A stretch of DNA of 64,000 bases from Allobosea sp039673065 (GTDB lineage Bacteria > Pseudomonadota > Alphaproteobacteria > Rhizobiales > Beijerinckiaceae). The position numbers were made by a program, and so were the translations under genes. Under the pieces are notes generated by a model that searched no databases, was not told the DNA's origin, and was given only the letters and a program-made list of their open reading frames with translations. The stretch spans positions 124,001 through 188,000 of the forward strand of contig NZ_JBDJKW010000008.1 of the NCBI RefSeq assembly GCF_039673065.1, in the 5' to 3' direction. Shown here piece by piece: positions 7,797-16,727 of this stretch. Positions within the stretch are counted from its first letter, which is position 1. Every line of letters begins with the position of its first letter.

Positions 7797-8948
7797 GTGC
7801 GCTATACGCCGAGGGACATGCTGGCCAAGCTGGTTTCGTTCAACACCGAATCGCAGCGGAGCAATCGCGAGCTGATCGATTTCTGCCGCGACTACCTCGC
7901 CGCCCATGGCGTCGAGGCCGTGGTGGTGCCGAGCCCCGACGGGTTCAAGGCCAATCTCTACGCCACCATCGGGCCGCAGGTGGAGGGCGGCGTCGTGCTC
8001 TCCGGCCATACCGACGTGGTGCCGGTGGCCGGGCAGGACTGGAGCTCCGACCCCTGGACGCTGACCGAGCGCGAGGGCCGGCTGCACGGGCGCGGCACCT
8101 GCGACATGAAGGGCTTCGACGCCATCACGCTCGCCCTGGTGCCGGAGATGCTCGAGGCCGGGCTGAAGCGGCCGGTCCACATCGCGCTCTCCTATGACGA
8201 GGAGGTCGGCTGCATCGGCGCCCGCGTGATGATCGACGCCATGGTCGCCGCCGGTCTCAAGCCCTCGGCCGTCATCGTCGGCGAGCCCTCGATGATGCAG
8301 GTCGTCACCGGCCACAAGGGCGGCACGCGCATGCGCACCACGGTGCGCGGCCACGCGGTCCATTCCAGCCGGATCGATGTCGGCGTGCCGGCGATCATGG
8401 TGGCCGGCCAGCTGGTGGTCTGGCACGAGGAGGTGATGCGCGAGAACGCGGCGCAGACCCCGTCCGACAACGGCTTCGAGCCGCCCTACACCACGCTGCA
8501 TGTCGGCACGATCACGGGCGGCACGGCGGTCAACATCACCTCCGAGCATTGCAGCTTCTCCCATGAGGTCCGCGTCATCCCCGGCGAGAGCGACGACGCC
8601 TATGTCGCGCGCTACCGGGCGCGGATGGCCGAGCTCGAGGCGCGGATGCAGGCGATCGCGCCCGAGACCGGCATCACCATGGAGGTCACCTCCTTCACCC
8701 CGCCGCTGGCGCCCGAGAACGGCGGTGCAGCCGAGGTCCTGGCGCGGCGGCTGACCGGCGACAATGGCAGCCATGTCGTCGCCTACGGCACCGAGGGCGG
8801 CCTGTTCCAGGGCGCCGGCTGGTCGACGGTGGTCTGCGGGCCGGGCGACATCGCCCAGGCCCACCAGCCCGACGAGTTCATCACCATCGCGCAGCTGGAG
8901 GCCGGCACGCGCTTCGTGCGCGGGCTGATCGCCGAGCTGTCGCGCTGA
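7797..8948 (+). CDS. argE: Acetylornithine deacetylase (ArgE-type M20 peptidase)
   Basis: Removes the acyl group from N-acetylornithine or a similar N-acyl amino acid. The 383-residue protein shows SGHTDVVPV (metal ligand), GRGTCDMKGFDA, SYDEEVGCIGA with the catalytic glutamates, a dimerisation domain starting GHKGGTRMRT, and a C-terminal GDIAQAHQPDEFI with the last metal ligand. GTG at 7797 is the start because AAGGAGGT (7781-7788), a near-ideal Shine-Dalgarno, precedes it. Its place before a peptide ABC transporter, rather than among arg genes, favours scavenging of acylated amino acids, though a biosynthetic role is not excluded. Confidence 0.9.
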   Translation: MRYTPRDMLAKLVSFNTESQRSNRELIDFCRDYLAAHGVEAVVVPSPDGFKANLYATIGPQVEGGVVLSGHTDVVPVAGQDWSSDPWTLTEREGRLHGRGTCDMKGFDAITLALVPEMLEAGLKRPVHIALSYDEEVGCIGARVMIDAMVAAGLKPSAVIVGEPSMMQVVTGHKGGTRMRTTVRGHAVHSSRIDVGVPAIMVAGQLVVWHEEVMRENAAQTPSDNGFEPPYTTLHVGTITGGTAVNITSEHCSFSHEVRVIPGESDDAYVARYRARMAELEARMQAIAPETGITMEVTSFTPPLAPENGGAAEVLARRLTGDNGSHVVAYGTEGGLFQGAGWSTVVCGPGDIAQAHQPDEFITIAQLEAGTRFVRGLIAELSR

Positions 8949-9116
8949 GGCAAGGGGGCGGACGTGGCAAAGTGCCTCGTCTCTTTTGCGGACTGGACGC
9001 CCGGTCCGAACCCTCGCTAAGCTCAGTCTTTCGCAGGGTCGTCAGACGAGGAAAGCCTCGCCGGCCAGTACCACTCCTGGGGAGGGGTGGTCGCGCAACC
9101 AACGGGAGCAAGTCGC

Positions 9117-10703
9117 ATGTCCTTCAAGTCCCATTGCCTGGCGGCGGTCGCGGCCATCGCGCTGATGTGCGGCGCGGCGCAGGCGCAGACCCTGCGCTAC
9201 GCGAACCAGGGCGAGCTGAAGTCGCTGGATCCGTACACGGTCAACGAGACGACGACGAACGCGCATCTCGGCCATCCCTATGAGGGGCTGACGGCCCGCG
9301 ACAGGGACCTGAAGATCATCCCGGCGCTTGCCGAGAAATGGGAGGTCTCCCCGGACGGCCTGACCTGGCGCCTGTTCCTGCGCAAGGGCGTCAAGTTCCA
9401 CGACGGTTCCGACTTCACCGCCGACGACGTGCTGTTCTCCGCCGACCGCGTGCGCGCGCCGGGCTCCAACTTCACCACCCGCATCCCCACCGACGCCAAG
9501 TTCGTCAAGGTCGACGACCACACGGTCGACGTCGTGCTGAGCAAGCCGAACCCGATCCTGAACGCGCAGTGGGACACCTGGTACATCATGTCGAAGAAGT
9601 GGGCGGAGGCGAACAACGCCGTCGCGCCCACCCCGGCCGCCGCGACCACGCCGAGCCATGCCTCGCTCAATGCCAACGGCACCGGTCCCTACCGGATCGA
9701 GAGCCATCAGCCGGGCGTGAAGACCGTCTTCAAGCTCAACGAGAACTACTGGAAGAAGATCGACGGCAACATCAAGGAGATCGTCTTCACGCCGATCGCC
9801 TCGGACGCCACCCGCGTCGCGGCGCTGCTCTCGGGCGAGGTCGACGTGATCGAGCCCGTGCCGGTGCAGGACATCCAGCGCGTCGAGGCGTCCGGCAACG
9901 CCCAGGTGCTGACCGGCCCCGAGCTGCGCACCATCTTCCTCGGCATGGACCAGACCCGTGACGAACTGCTGGAGTCCAACGTCAAGGGCAAGAACCCCTT
10001 CAAGGATCCGCGCGTCCGCCAGGCCTTCTACCAGGCGATCGACATCGAGACGATCAAGAAGCGCGTCATGCGCAACCTCTCGACCCCGTCGCCGCTGATG
10101 ATCGCGCCAGAGCTGTTCTCGCATGAGGGCTTCACCCGCGCCAAGTTCGACACCGAGGGCGCCAAGAAGCTGCTCGCCGAGGCGGGTTATCCCAACGGCT
10201 TCGAGGTCGGCATGGACTGCCCCAACGATCGCTACGTCAATGACGGGCAGATCTGCCAGGCGGTGGTCGGCATGCTCGCCCGCGCCGGCATCAAGGTGAA
10301 CCTGAACGCCCAGCCCAAGGGCCAGTACTTCGCCAAGGTGCTGAAGACCGGCGGCTACAACACCTCGTTCTACCTGCTGGGCTGGACGCCGGGCACCTTC
10401 GACAGCCACAACGTGCTCTACGACATCCTCGGCTGCCGTAGCGACGGCACCTCGCGCGGCGAGACCAATCTCGGCAACTACTGCAACAAGAAGGTCGACG
10501 AGCTGACCGACAAGATCCTCGTCGAATCCGACAAGGCCAAGCGCGACGCGATGATCAAGGAGGCGTTCAAGATCACGGTCGACGAGTTCGCCTACATCCC
10601 GCTGCACCAGCAGGCGCTGGCCTGGGGCGTCTCGAAGAAGGTCAAGCTCGCCCAGCGCGCCGACAATTCGGTGCTGCTCTACTACGCCACCAAGGAGCCG
10701 TGA
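9117..10703 (+). CDS. Peptide/dipeptide ABC transporter substrate-binding protein
   Basis: Periplasmic solute receptor of family 5 (DppA/OppA type), 528 residues. A Sec signal peptide (MSFKSHCLAAVAAIALMCGA, cleavage probably after AQA) is followed by LRYANQGELKSLDPYTVNE, a typical mature start, and by LTWRLFLRKGVKFHDGSDFTADDVLFS, the family signature. SD GGGAG is at 9104-9108; an upstream in-frame start at 9087 would break the signal peptide. It heads the operon for permeases and ATPases below. Likely ligands are peptides or opine-like molecules; the pocket cannot be read by eye. Confidence 0.93.
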   Translation: MSFKSHCLAAVAAIALMCGAAQAQTLRYANQGELKSLDPYTVNETTTNAHLGHPYEGLTARDRDLKIIPALAEKWEVSPDGLTWRLFLRKGVKFHDGSDFTADDVLFSADRVRAPGSNFTTRIPTDAKFVKVDDHTVDVVLSKPNPILNAQWDTWYIMSKKWAEANNAVAPTPAAATTPSHASLNANGTGPYRIESHQPGVKTVFKLNENYWKKIDGNIKEIVFTPIASDATRVAALLSGEVDVIEPVPVQDIQRVEASGNAQVLTGPELRTIFLGMDQTRDELLESNVKGKNPFKDPRVRQAFYQAIDIETIKKRVMRNLSTPSPLMIAPELFSHEGFTRAKFDTEGAKKLLAEAGYPNGFEVGMDCPNDRYVNDGQICQAVVGMLARAGIKVNLNAQPKGQYFAKVLKTGGYNTSFYLLGWTPGTFDSHNVLYDILGCRSDGTSRGETNLGNYCNKKVDELTDKILVESDKAKRDAMIKEAFKITVDEFAYIPLHQQALAWGVSKKVKLAQRADNSVLLYYATKEP

Positions 10704-10710
10704 GGCGCCG

Positions 10711-10776
10711 GGCGGGGCGGGCCTGACGCCCGTCCCGCCACCGCATCCGGCCATGCCTCCCGCCGCGGCGGGAGGC
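10711..10776 (+). repeat. Two hairpins between binding-protein and permease genes
   Basis: GGCGGGGCGGGC (10711-10722) pairs with GCCCGTCCCGCC (10728-10739) as a 12-bp stem with one G-U pair. A perfect 22-nt palindrome follows at 10755-10776. No T-tract is present. In other ABC operons such structures protect the upstream binding-protein message from 3-prime exonucleases or attenuate downstream transcription; that role is inferred here. Confidence 0.6.
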
Positions 10777-10882
10777 GCTCCGCCAGGGATATCCGGACCT
10801 CGCGCCGCCTTATGGCGCGGACGGCACCCGTTTTCTGCACGGACCGCCGCCACGGGCCGCCGTCCAGTTTCTTAAGGCGAAC

Positions 10883-11863
10883 ATGCTCGCATTCATCCTG
10901 CGCAGGCTCGTCCAGTCCCTCATCGTGATGCTCACGGTGGCGCTGATCGCCTTCGCCATGTTCCGCTTCGTCGGCGATCCGGTGAACCAGCTGGTCTCGC
11001 TCGACACGCCGCAGGAGCAGGTCGAGGCGATCCGCCGCTCGCTCGGCCTCGACGATCCGGTCATCGTCCAGTTCGGCCGCTACATCTACAACGCCGCGCG
11101 GCTCGAGCTCGGCGTCTCCTACCAGTTCCGCCTGCCGGTGATGTCGCTCCTGGCCGAGCGCGCCCCGGCGACGCTGGAGCTCGCCTTCATGTCGGCGCTG
11201 TTCTCGCTGCTGGTCGGCATCCCGATGGGCGTCTACACCGCGCTGCGCCGCGACAGCGTGCTGGCCAAGCTGTTCCAGGCGGTCTCGCTGATCGGCATCA
11301 GCCTGCCGACCTTCCTGATCGGCATCCTGCTGATCTACCTGTTCTCGGTGACGCTCGGCTGGCTGCCCTCCTTCGGGCGCGGCGAGGTCGTCAAGATCGG
11401 CGACTGGTGGACCACCGGGCTGCTCACGGCCTCGGGCTGGCGGGCGCTGATCCTGCCCTCGATCACGCTCGGCCTGTTCCAGATGACGCTGATCATGCGC
11501 CTGGTGCGGGCCGAGATGCTCGAGGTGCTGCGCACCGACTACATCAAGTTCGCCCGCGCCCGCGGCCTCAAGACCCGCGCCATCCATTTCGGCCATGCGC
11601 TGAAGAACACGCTGGTGCCGGTCATCACCATCGCCGGCCTGCAGCTCGGCTCGATCATCGCCTTCGCCATCATCACCGAGACGGTGTTCCAGTGGCCGGG
11701 CATGGGCCTGCTCTTCCTCAGCGCGGTGCAGCGCGTCGATATCCCGATCATGGCGGCCTATCTGCTGCTGATCTCCTTCCTGTTCGTGGTGATCAACCTG
11801 ATCGTCGACCTGCTCTATGCCGCGGTCGATCCGCGCCTGCGCGCCACCGTCGGCTCGCATTGA
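10883..11863 (+). CDS. Peptide ABC transporter permease (DppB/OppB type)
   Basis: Inner-membrane permease, 326 residues, six predicted membrane spans beginning with MLAFILRRLVQSLIVMLTVA. The cytoplasmic EAA-type loop reads FARARGLKTRAIHFGHALKNT and docks the ATPase subunits. The C-terminus ends LYAAVDPRLRA, typical of DppB. It is separated from the binding-protein gene by 179 bp with hairpins and followed by a 35-codon open frame before the second permease. It forms a heterodimer with the next permease. Confidence 0.93.
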   Translation: MLAFILRRLVQSLIVMLTVALIAFAMFRFVGDPVNQLVSLDTPQEQVEAIRRSLGLDDPVIVQFGRYIYNAARLELGVSYQFRLPVMSLLAERAPATLELAFMSALFSLLVGIPMGVYTALRRDSVLAKLFQAVSLIGISLPTFLIGILLIYLFSVTLGWLPSFGRGEVVKIGDWWTTGLLTASGWRALILPSITLGLFQMTLIMRLVRAEMLEVLRTDYIKFARARGLKTRAIHFGHALKNTLVPVITIAGLQLGSIIAFAIITETVFQWPGMGLLFLSAVQRVDIPIMAAYLLLISFLFVVINLIVDLLYAAVDPRLRATVGSH

Positions 11864-11874
11864 GGGAGGGATCG

Positions 11875-11982
11875 ATGCTCGACCGTCAGGTGCTGCGCCA
11901 CCCGTTCCCACCCGCGACCCGCATCTTCCTCGCCGCCGGCAGGGCGAAGGCCTTCGCGCCAACCTGCGGAGGAGCGTCATGA
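11875..11982 (+). CDS. Possible 35-residue micro-ORF coupled to the second permease gene
   Basis: ATG at 11875 follows GAGGGAGG (11862-11869), a good Shine-Dalgarno, and runs 35 codons to a TGA at 11980-11982 that overlaps the ATG of the second permease (ATGA). The peptide starts MLDRQVLRHPFPPATRIFL and matches nothing I know. The arrangement is what is expected for translational coupling. It could equally be a chance reading of the 115-bp spacer; codon use does not decide at this length. Confidence 0.35.
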   Translation: MLDRQVLRHPFPPATRIFLAAGRAKAFAPTCGGAS

Positions 11983-12923
11983 CCGACACGACCGGTTCCG
12001 CCACGAAGCCGCCCTCCCTCTGGGCCCGCTTCCTCGACAGCGACATCCTGGCGAGCTTCCTGCGCTCCAAGGTGACGATGGTCGCCGCCTTCGTGGTGCT
12101 GCTCCTCTTCATCGGCGCCGCCTTCTCGCCCTGGATCGCGCCGACCGACCCGTTCGACCCGGCCAGCGTATTCCTCTCCGACGCCAACATCCCGCCGGCC
12201 TGGCAGGATGGCGGCGATCCGCGCTTCCTGCTCGGCACCGACGATCAGGGCCGCGACCTCTATTCGGCGATCCTCTACGGCCTGCGCGTCTCGCTGATCG
12301 TCGGCGGCCTCGGCGTGCTGCTGGCGGCGACGATCGGCATCACGCTCGGCCTGCTCGCCGGCTATCTCGGCGGCCGGGTCGACGCGCTGATCATGCGCAT
12401 CGCCGACGTGCAGCTGACCTTCCCCGCCATCCTGATCGCGCTGCTGATCGACGGCGTGGTGCGCGGCATCTTCAAGGGGGCGAACCGCGAGGACACCGCG
12501 CTCTACGTGCTGGTGATCTCGATCGGCCTGAGCTTCTGGGTGCAGTATGCCCGCACCATCCGCGGCTCGACCCTGGTCGAGCGCAACAAGGACTATGTCC
12601 AGGCCGCCCGCCTCGTCGGCCTGCCGGCGCCGCTGATCATGCTGCGCCATGTCCTGCCCAATGTGATCGGCCCGGTGCTGGTCATCCTCACCATCAACCT
12701 GGCGCTCGCGGTCATCACCGAGGCGACCCTGTCCTTCCTGGGCGTCGGCCTGCCGCCGACCCAGCCCTCGCTCGGCACGCTGATCTCGATCGGCAACCGC
12801 TATCTGTTCTCGGGGGACTGGTGGATCGTCGCCTTCCCCGGCGCGACGCTGGCCATCCTCGTCCTGGCGGTGAACCTGCTCGGCGACTGGCTGCGCGACG
12901 CCCTCAACCCCAGGCTGAGGTGA
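11979..12923 (+). CDS. Peptide ABC transporter permease (DppC/OppC type)
   Basis: Second inner-membrane permease, 314 residues. SLWARFLDSDILASFLRSK forms the cytoplasmic N-terminal arm typical of DppC. A first span and a periplasmic stretch (FSPWIAPTDPFDPASV, LLGTDDQGRDLYS) follow, then five further spans. The EAA loop is around YVQAARLVGLPAPLIMLRHVLPN. ATG at 11979 is chosen because GGAGGAG (11968-11974) precedes it; the longer in-frame version runs through the first permease gene. Its stop is 4 nt before the next ATG. Confidence 0.93.
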   Translation: MTDTTGSATKPPSLWARFLDSDILASFLRSKVTMVAAFVVLLLFIGAAFSPWIAPTDPFDPASVFLSDANIPPAWQDGGDPRFLLGTDDQGRDLYSAILYGLRVSLIVGGLGVLLAATIGITLGLLAGYLGGRVDALIMRIADVQLTFPAILIALLIDGVVRGIFKGANREDTALYVLVISIGLSFWVQYARTIRGSTLVERNKDYVQAARLVGLPAPLIMLRHVLPNVIGPVLVILTINLALAVITEATLSFLGVGLPPTQPSLGTLISIGNRYLFSGDWWIVAFPGATLAILVLAVNLLGDWLRDALNPRLR

Positions 12924-12927
12924 GCCG

Positions 12928-13929
12928 ATGACGGAACCAGTGATCTCGGTCCGCGACCTCACGGTCGAGTTCGTGACGCGGCGCGGCACGTTGCGCGCGC
13001 TCGACAAGGTCTCCTTCGACGTCGCCCGCGGCGAGGTGCTCGGCGTGGTCGGCGAATCGGGTGCCGGCAAGTCGGTGACCGGCTCGGCGATCATCGGGCT
13101 GATCGACCCGCCCGGACGCATCGCCGGCGGCGAGATCCGCCTGGCGGGCGAGCGCATCGACAACCTGCCGCAGGAGCGCATGCGCCGCATCCGCGGCAAG
13201 CGCATCGGCATGATCTTCCAGGACCCGCTGACCAGCCTCAACCCGCTCTATCGCGTCGGCGAGCAGCTGGTCGAGACGATCCGCACCCATACCGATCTCG
13301 ACGCGGCCGGCGCGCGCAAGCGCGCCATCGCGCTGCTCGACGAGGTCGGCATCCCGGCACCCGACCGGCGCATCGACGGCTATCCGCACGAGTTCTCCGG
13401 CGGCATGCGCCAGCGCGTGGTGATCGCGCTCGCGCTCTGTGCCGAGCCCGACTTCATCATCGCCGACGAGCCGACCACCGCGCTCGACGTCTCGGTGCAG
13501 GCGCAGATCATCGCGCTGATCAAGCGGCTCTGCAAGGAACGCGGCACCTCGGTGATGCTGGTCACCCACGATATGGGCGTCATCGCCGAGACGGCCGACC
13601 GGGTCGCGGTGATGTATGCCGGGCGCATCGCCGAGATCGGCCCGGTGCGCGATGTGGTCAAGGCGCCGCTGCACCCTTACGCCCGCGGGCTGATGGGCGC
13701 GATCCCCTCGATCGAGGGCGATGCCGAGCGGCTGGTGCAGATTCCCGGCGCCATGCCGCGCCTGTCCAATATCCCGCGCGGCTGCGCCTTCAATCCGCGC
13801 TGCGGCGAGGTGTTCGAGCGCTGCCGCGTCGAGCGGCCGGAGCTGATCGACGTCGAGGGCCGGCAGGTCGCCTGCCATCTCTACGACCGCGAGCACCAAC
13901 CCGCCCGCACTGGGGAGATCGCGGCATGA
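12928..13929 (+). CDS. Peptide ABC transporter ATP-binding protein (DppD/OppD type)
   Basis: Cytoplasmic ATPase, 333 residues. Walker A GESGAGKSVTG, the Q-loop in FQDPLTSLNP, signature FSGGMRQRVVIALAL, Walker B FIIADEPTTALDVS and a switch histidine in LVTHDMG are all present. The C-terminal oligopeptide-transporter domain contains CAFNPRC, FERCRVERPEL and ACHLY, whose cysteines bind an Fe-S cluster in this family. It overlaps the next gene by 4 nt. Confidence 0.94.
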   Translation: MTEPVISVRDLTVEFVTRRGTLRALDKVSFDVARGEVLGVVGESGAGKSVTGSAIIGLIDPPGRIAGGEIRLAGERIDNLPQERMRRIRGKRIGMIFQDPLTSLNPLYRVGEQLVETIRTHTDLDAAGARKRAIALLDEVGIPAPDRRIDGYPHEFSGGMRQRVVIALALCAEPDFIIADEPTTALDVSVQAQIIALIKRLCKERGTSVMLVTHDMGVIAETADRVAVMYAGRIAEIGPVRDVVKAPLHPYARGLMGAIPSIEGDAERLVQIPGAMPRLSNIPRGCAFNPRCGEVFERCRVERPELIDVEGRQVACHLYDREHQPARTGEIAA

Positions 13930-14918
13930 CAGAGCGGCCCTTCGTCGAGGTGCGCGACCTCAGGCGCGTCTTCGACGTCTCCAAGCCCTGGCTGAACCGC
14001 ATGCTGGAGCGGCAGGACAAGCAGTTCCTCAAGGCGGTCGACGGCGTCTCCTTCGATATCCGCAAGGGCGAGACCTTCGCGCTCGTCGGCGAGTCCGGTT
14101 CGGGCAAGTCGACGGTGGCGCGCATGGTGGTCGGGCTGCTGCCGCCCTCCGGCGGCGCGGTCTCGATCGACGGCATCTCGATGACCGACCGCGCCGTCTC
14201 GCAGGAGCGCCAGCGCCTGCGCCGGCGCATCCAGATGATCTTCCAGGACCCTTACGCCTCGCTGAACCCGCGCTGGCGGGTCGGGCGGATCATCGCCGAG
14301 CCGATCCGCGCCTTCGACGTGATCCAGGGCGAGCAGGCGATCACCGCCCGCGTCGGCGAGCTGCTGACGCTGGTCGGCCTGCATCCCGACGACGCCAAGA
14401 AGTTCCCGCACGAATTCTCCGGCGGCCAGCGCCAGCGCATCGCGATCGCCCGCGCGCTCGCGGCCGATGCCGAGTTCATCGTCTGCGACGAGCCGACCTC
14501 GGCGCTCGACGTCTCGGTGCAGGCGCAGATCCTCAACCTGATGCGCGACCTGCAGGAGCGGCTCGGGCTGACCTATCTGTTCATCTCGCACAATCTCGCG
14601 GTCGTGCGGCACATGGCGACGCGCATCGGCGTGATGTATCTCGGCCGCCTCGTCGAGGTCTCGGAAGGCAAGCGGCTCTTTTCCGACCCGCGCCATCCCT
14701 ATACCCGCATGCTGCTCGAGGCGGTGCCGGACCTCGCCATGGTCGGCAAGCCGCGCGAGGGCGTGAAGGGCGAGATCCCGAACCCGATCGACCCGCCCTC
14801 GGGCTGCACCTTCCATCCGCGCTGCCCGCTGGTCTTCGACCGCTGCCGGGTCGAGGCGCCGGCGGTGATCGACGGCGTCGCCTGCCATGCGGTGAACCAG
14901 GGCCGCGCCGCCGCCTGA
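13926..14918 (+). CDS. Peptide ABC transporter ATP-binding protein (DppF/OppF type)
   Basis: Second ATPase subunit, 330 residues: Walker A GESGSGKSTVARMV, FQDPYASLNPRWRVG, signature FSGGQRQRIAIARAL, Walker B FIVCDEPTSALDVS and switch SHNLAVV. The C-terminal CTFHPRCPLVFDRCRVEAP and ACHAV cysteines match the oligopeptide family. It is the last gene of the transporter operon and ends 5 nt before the stop of the convergent M48 peptidase, leaving no room for a private terminator. Confidence 0.94.
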   Translation: MTERPFVEVRDLRRVFDVSKPWLNRMLERQDKQFLKAVDGVSFDIRKGETFALVGESGSGKSTVARMVVGLLPPSGGAVSIDGISMTDRAVSQERQRLRRRIQMIFQDPYASLNPRWRVGRIIAEPIRAFDVIQGEQAITARVGELLTLVGLHPDDAKKFPHEFSGGQRQRIAIARALAADAEFIVCDEPTSALDVSVQAQILNLMRDLQERLGLTYLFISHNLAVVRHMATRIGVMYLGRLVEVSEGKRLFSDPRHPYTRMLLEAVPDLAMVGKPREGVKGEIPNPIDPPSGCTFHPRCPLVFDRCRVEAPAVIDGVACHAVNQGRAAA

Positions 14919-14923
14919 AGGCC

Positions 14924-16015
14924 TTAAGAGGGCGGCAGCGGGCGCGACCAGGGTCCGCCCGCCTTCGAGGTCTCGACGATCTCCGTCAGGGGCTGGCGCG
15001 CGCCGACGCCCGGCGGGCCGTGCGGCGCGTCATCCGGCATCCGCCCGCCCGCCATCTCGACCAGCGCCTGGATGCGCTTGGTGATCGAGGGATGGGTCGA
15101 AAACATGTCGGCGAAGCTGTTCTGGTCGTTCTCGAAGCACATATCCATGACGCCCGACGGCACGCCGTCGAGATCGGCGCGGCCGGAGATCTTCAGCAGG
15201 GCCGAGATCATCGCATCCGGGTTCTTGGTCAGTTCGACCGCGCCGGCATCGGCGAGATATTCGCGCGAGCGCGACAGCGACAGCCGCACCACGATCGCCA
15301 GGAACCAGGCGATCGCGATCACCGCGACGCCGATCAGGATCGCCGCGCCGCCGCCGCCCTTCCTGTCGCCGGAGGAGGACGACGATGAGGACGACGAGGA
15401 GCCGCCGAAGCCGCTGCGGCCCATGCCGCGGAACATCAGCTCGCCGACCAGCGAGATCACGCCGGCGATCACCACGGCGATCACCATCAGCCGGACGTCG
15501 CCATTACGGATGTGGGTGAGCTCATGGGCGATCACCGCCTCGAGCTCCTCGTCGCTCAGCGCTTCGATCAGCCCGCTGGTCAGGGTGACGGTGAACTGCT
15601 TGTCGTTGACGCCGCTGGCGAAGGCATTGAGCGCGTCGCTCTGGATGATGGCGAGCTTGGGCGTCGTCATGCCCCGCGAGATGCACAAGGTCTCCAGCAT
15701 GCGGAAGAGCTTGGGATTGTCGCTCTGCGTGATGCCCCGCGCGCCCGTGACCGAGCCGATCAGCGCGACATTGGTCTTGAAGCCGATCAGCACCCAGGCG
15801 CCGGTCGCCAGCGTGATATAGGGCAGCCAGGAGACGAAGCTCGCGCTGGCGTCGCTGATCGGGTCCCGGTAGGGCGAGCCGCCATAGCCATAGGCGACCA
15901 GCATCAGCCCCCAGCAGCTCAGATAGACCAGCAGGAACAGGCCGGCGATCAGCAGCCGCGAGCGGATGCGGTTGCTGCGCTGGTGGGTGTAGAGCCCGAA
16001 GGCCTGGGCTGGCAT
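14924..16015 (-). CDS. M48 family metallopeptidase (HtpX-like membrane protease)
   Basis: Membrane-bound zinc endopeptidase of 363 residues. Two N-terminal spans (about 20-42 and 66-88) precede the catalytic site HELTH at 164-168. Two more spans enclose a poly-serine stretch near 208-216, and REYLADAGAVELTKNP gives the downstream glutamate ligand. Such proteases degrade damaged membrane proteins. It is 10 bp downstream of lemA on the same strand, a partnership common in bacteria. E. coli HtpX is shorter (293 residues); this one has a C-terminal extension ending PPGVGARQPL and beyond. Confidence 0.9.
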   Translation of the reverse strand: MPAQAFGLYTHQRSNRIRSRLLIAGLFLLVYLSCWGLMLVAYGYGGSPYRDPISDASASFVSWLPYITLATGAWVLIGFKTNVALIGSVTGARGITQSDNPKLFRMLETLCISRGMTTPKLAIIQSDALNAFASGVNDKQFTVTLTSGLIEALSDEELEAVIAHELTHIRNGDVRLMVIAVVIAGVISLVGELMFRGMGRSGFGGSSSSSSSSSSGDRKGGGGAAILIGVAVIAIAWFLAIVVRLSLSRSREYLADAGAVELTKNPDAMISALLKISGRADLDGVPSGVMDMCFENDQNSFADMFSTHPSITKRIQALVEMAGGRMPDDAPHGPPGVGARQPLTEIVETSKAGGPWSRPLPPS

Positions 16016-16025
16016 GGCCGGCCCT

Positions 16026-16583
16026 CTAGAACTTCACGCTGGGCGCGACCTCGATCTGGGCGCGGGCCTGCTCGCCGACATCGAAGAATTCGCGCGCGGT
16101 GAAGCCCATCTGCGGCGCGAACAGCACGGCCGGGAAGGCCTGGATGCCGGTGTTGTACTCGCTGACCGCGTTGTTGAAGAAGCGCCGCGCCGCGGCCAGC
16201 TTGTCCTCGACAGTGCCGAGATCCTGCTGGAGCTGCTGGAAGTTGGCGCTGGCCTTGAGGTCGGGATAGGCCTCGCCGAGGGCGAGCAGCCGGCCGACGG
16301 CGCCGCCGAGCTGCTGCTCCGCCACCGCCTGGTCGTGCGCGCCAGTGGCCTGCTGGGCGGCATTGCGCGCCTTGATCACCGCGTCGAAGGTCTCCTTCTC
16401 GTGCGCGGCATAACCCTTCACCGTCTCTACGAGGTTGGGAATCAGGTCGTGGCGCTGCTTGAGCTGGACGTCGATGTCGGCGAAGGCCTGGTTGACGCGC
16501 TGGCGCATCGCGACCAGCCCGTTATAGGTCATCACCAGATAGACCACGAGGGCGGCGATCAGTCCGAGCAGGGCCCAGCCCAT
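16026..16583 (-). CDS. lemA: LemA family protein
   Basis: A 185-residue protein with one N-terminal membrane span (WALLGLIAALVVYLVMTYNGLV) and a cytoplasmic or periplasmic helical bundle. RVNQAFADIDVQLKQRHDLIPNLVETVKGY is the LemA signature, and FNNAVSEYNTGIQAFPAVLFA is the conserved C-terminal helix. Its molecular role is unknown. AAGGAG lies 7 nt before the ATG at 16583. It is the first gene of an operon with the M48 peptidase. A far longer open frame upstream is an antisense artefact of the kinase gene. Confidence 0.93.
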   Translation of the reverse strand: MGWALLGLIAALVVYLVMTYNGLVAMRQRVNQAFADIDVQLKQRHDLIPNLVETVKGYAAHEKETFDAVIKARNAAQQATGAHDQAVAEQQLGGAVGRLLALGEAYPDLKASANFQQLQQDLGTVEDKLAAARRFFNNAVSEYNTGIQAFPAVLFAPQMGFTAREFFDVGEQARAQIEVAPSVKF

Positions 16584-16727
16584 GGCATTCTCCTTCGGCG
16601 GGAGGCGGCGTTGGCGCAACCTCGCATGAAACGGTCGCGCGGGGAAAGGTCGGCACCCCGGCGCGGCCCGGTTCTTGTGGCCGTCTGAGGCGAAATCCGG
16701 GATGCGGGCGCGCGGGGAGGGGGAGCG

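Noticed and set aside
8947..8986. GAGGCA...TGCCTC stem followed by TCTCTTTT after argE
   Set aside because: The stem is only 6 bp across a 20-nt loop; too weak to list as a terminator.
8949..9116. Possible sigma-54 promoter before the peptide receptor (TGGCA ... TTGC)
   Set aside because: The spacing between the GG and GC elements does not fit the strict -24/-12 rule.
9042..10853. 603-codon open frame antisense to the peptide-receptor gene
   Set aside because: Shadow of the receptor coding bias; the receptor has a signal peptide and family signature on the opposite strand.
10682..12238. 518-codon antisense frame over the two peptide permeases
   Set aside because: Gln/His/Arg/Asp-rich low-complexity translation, opposite clear membrane-protein genes.
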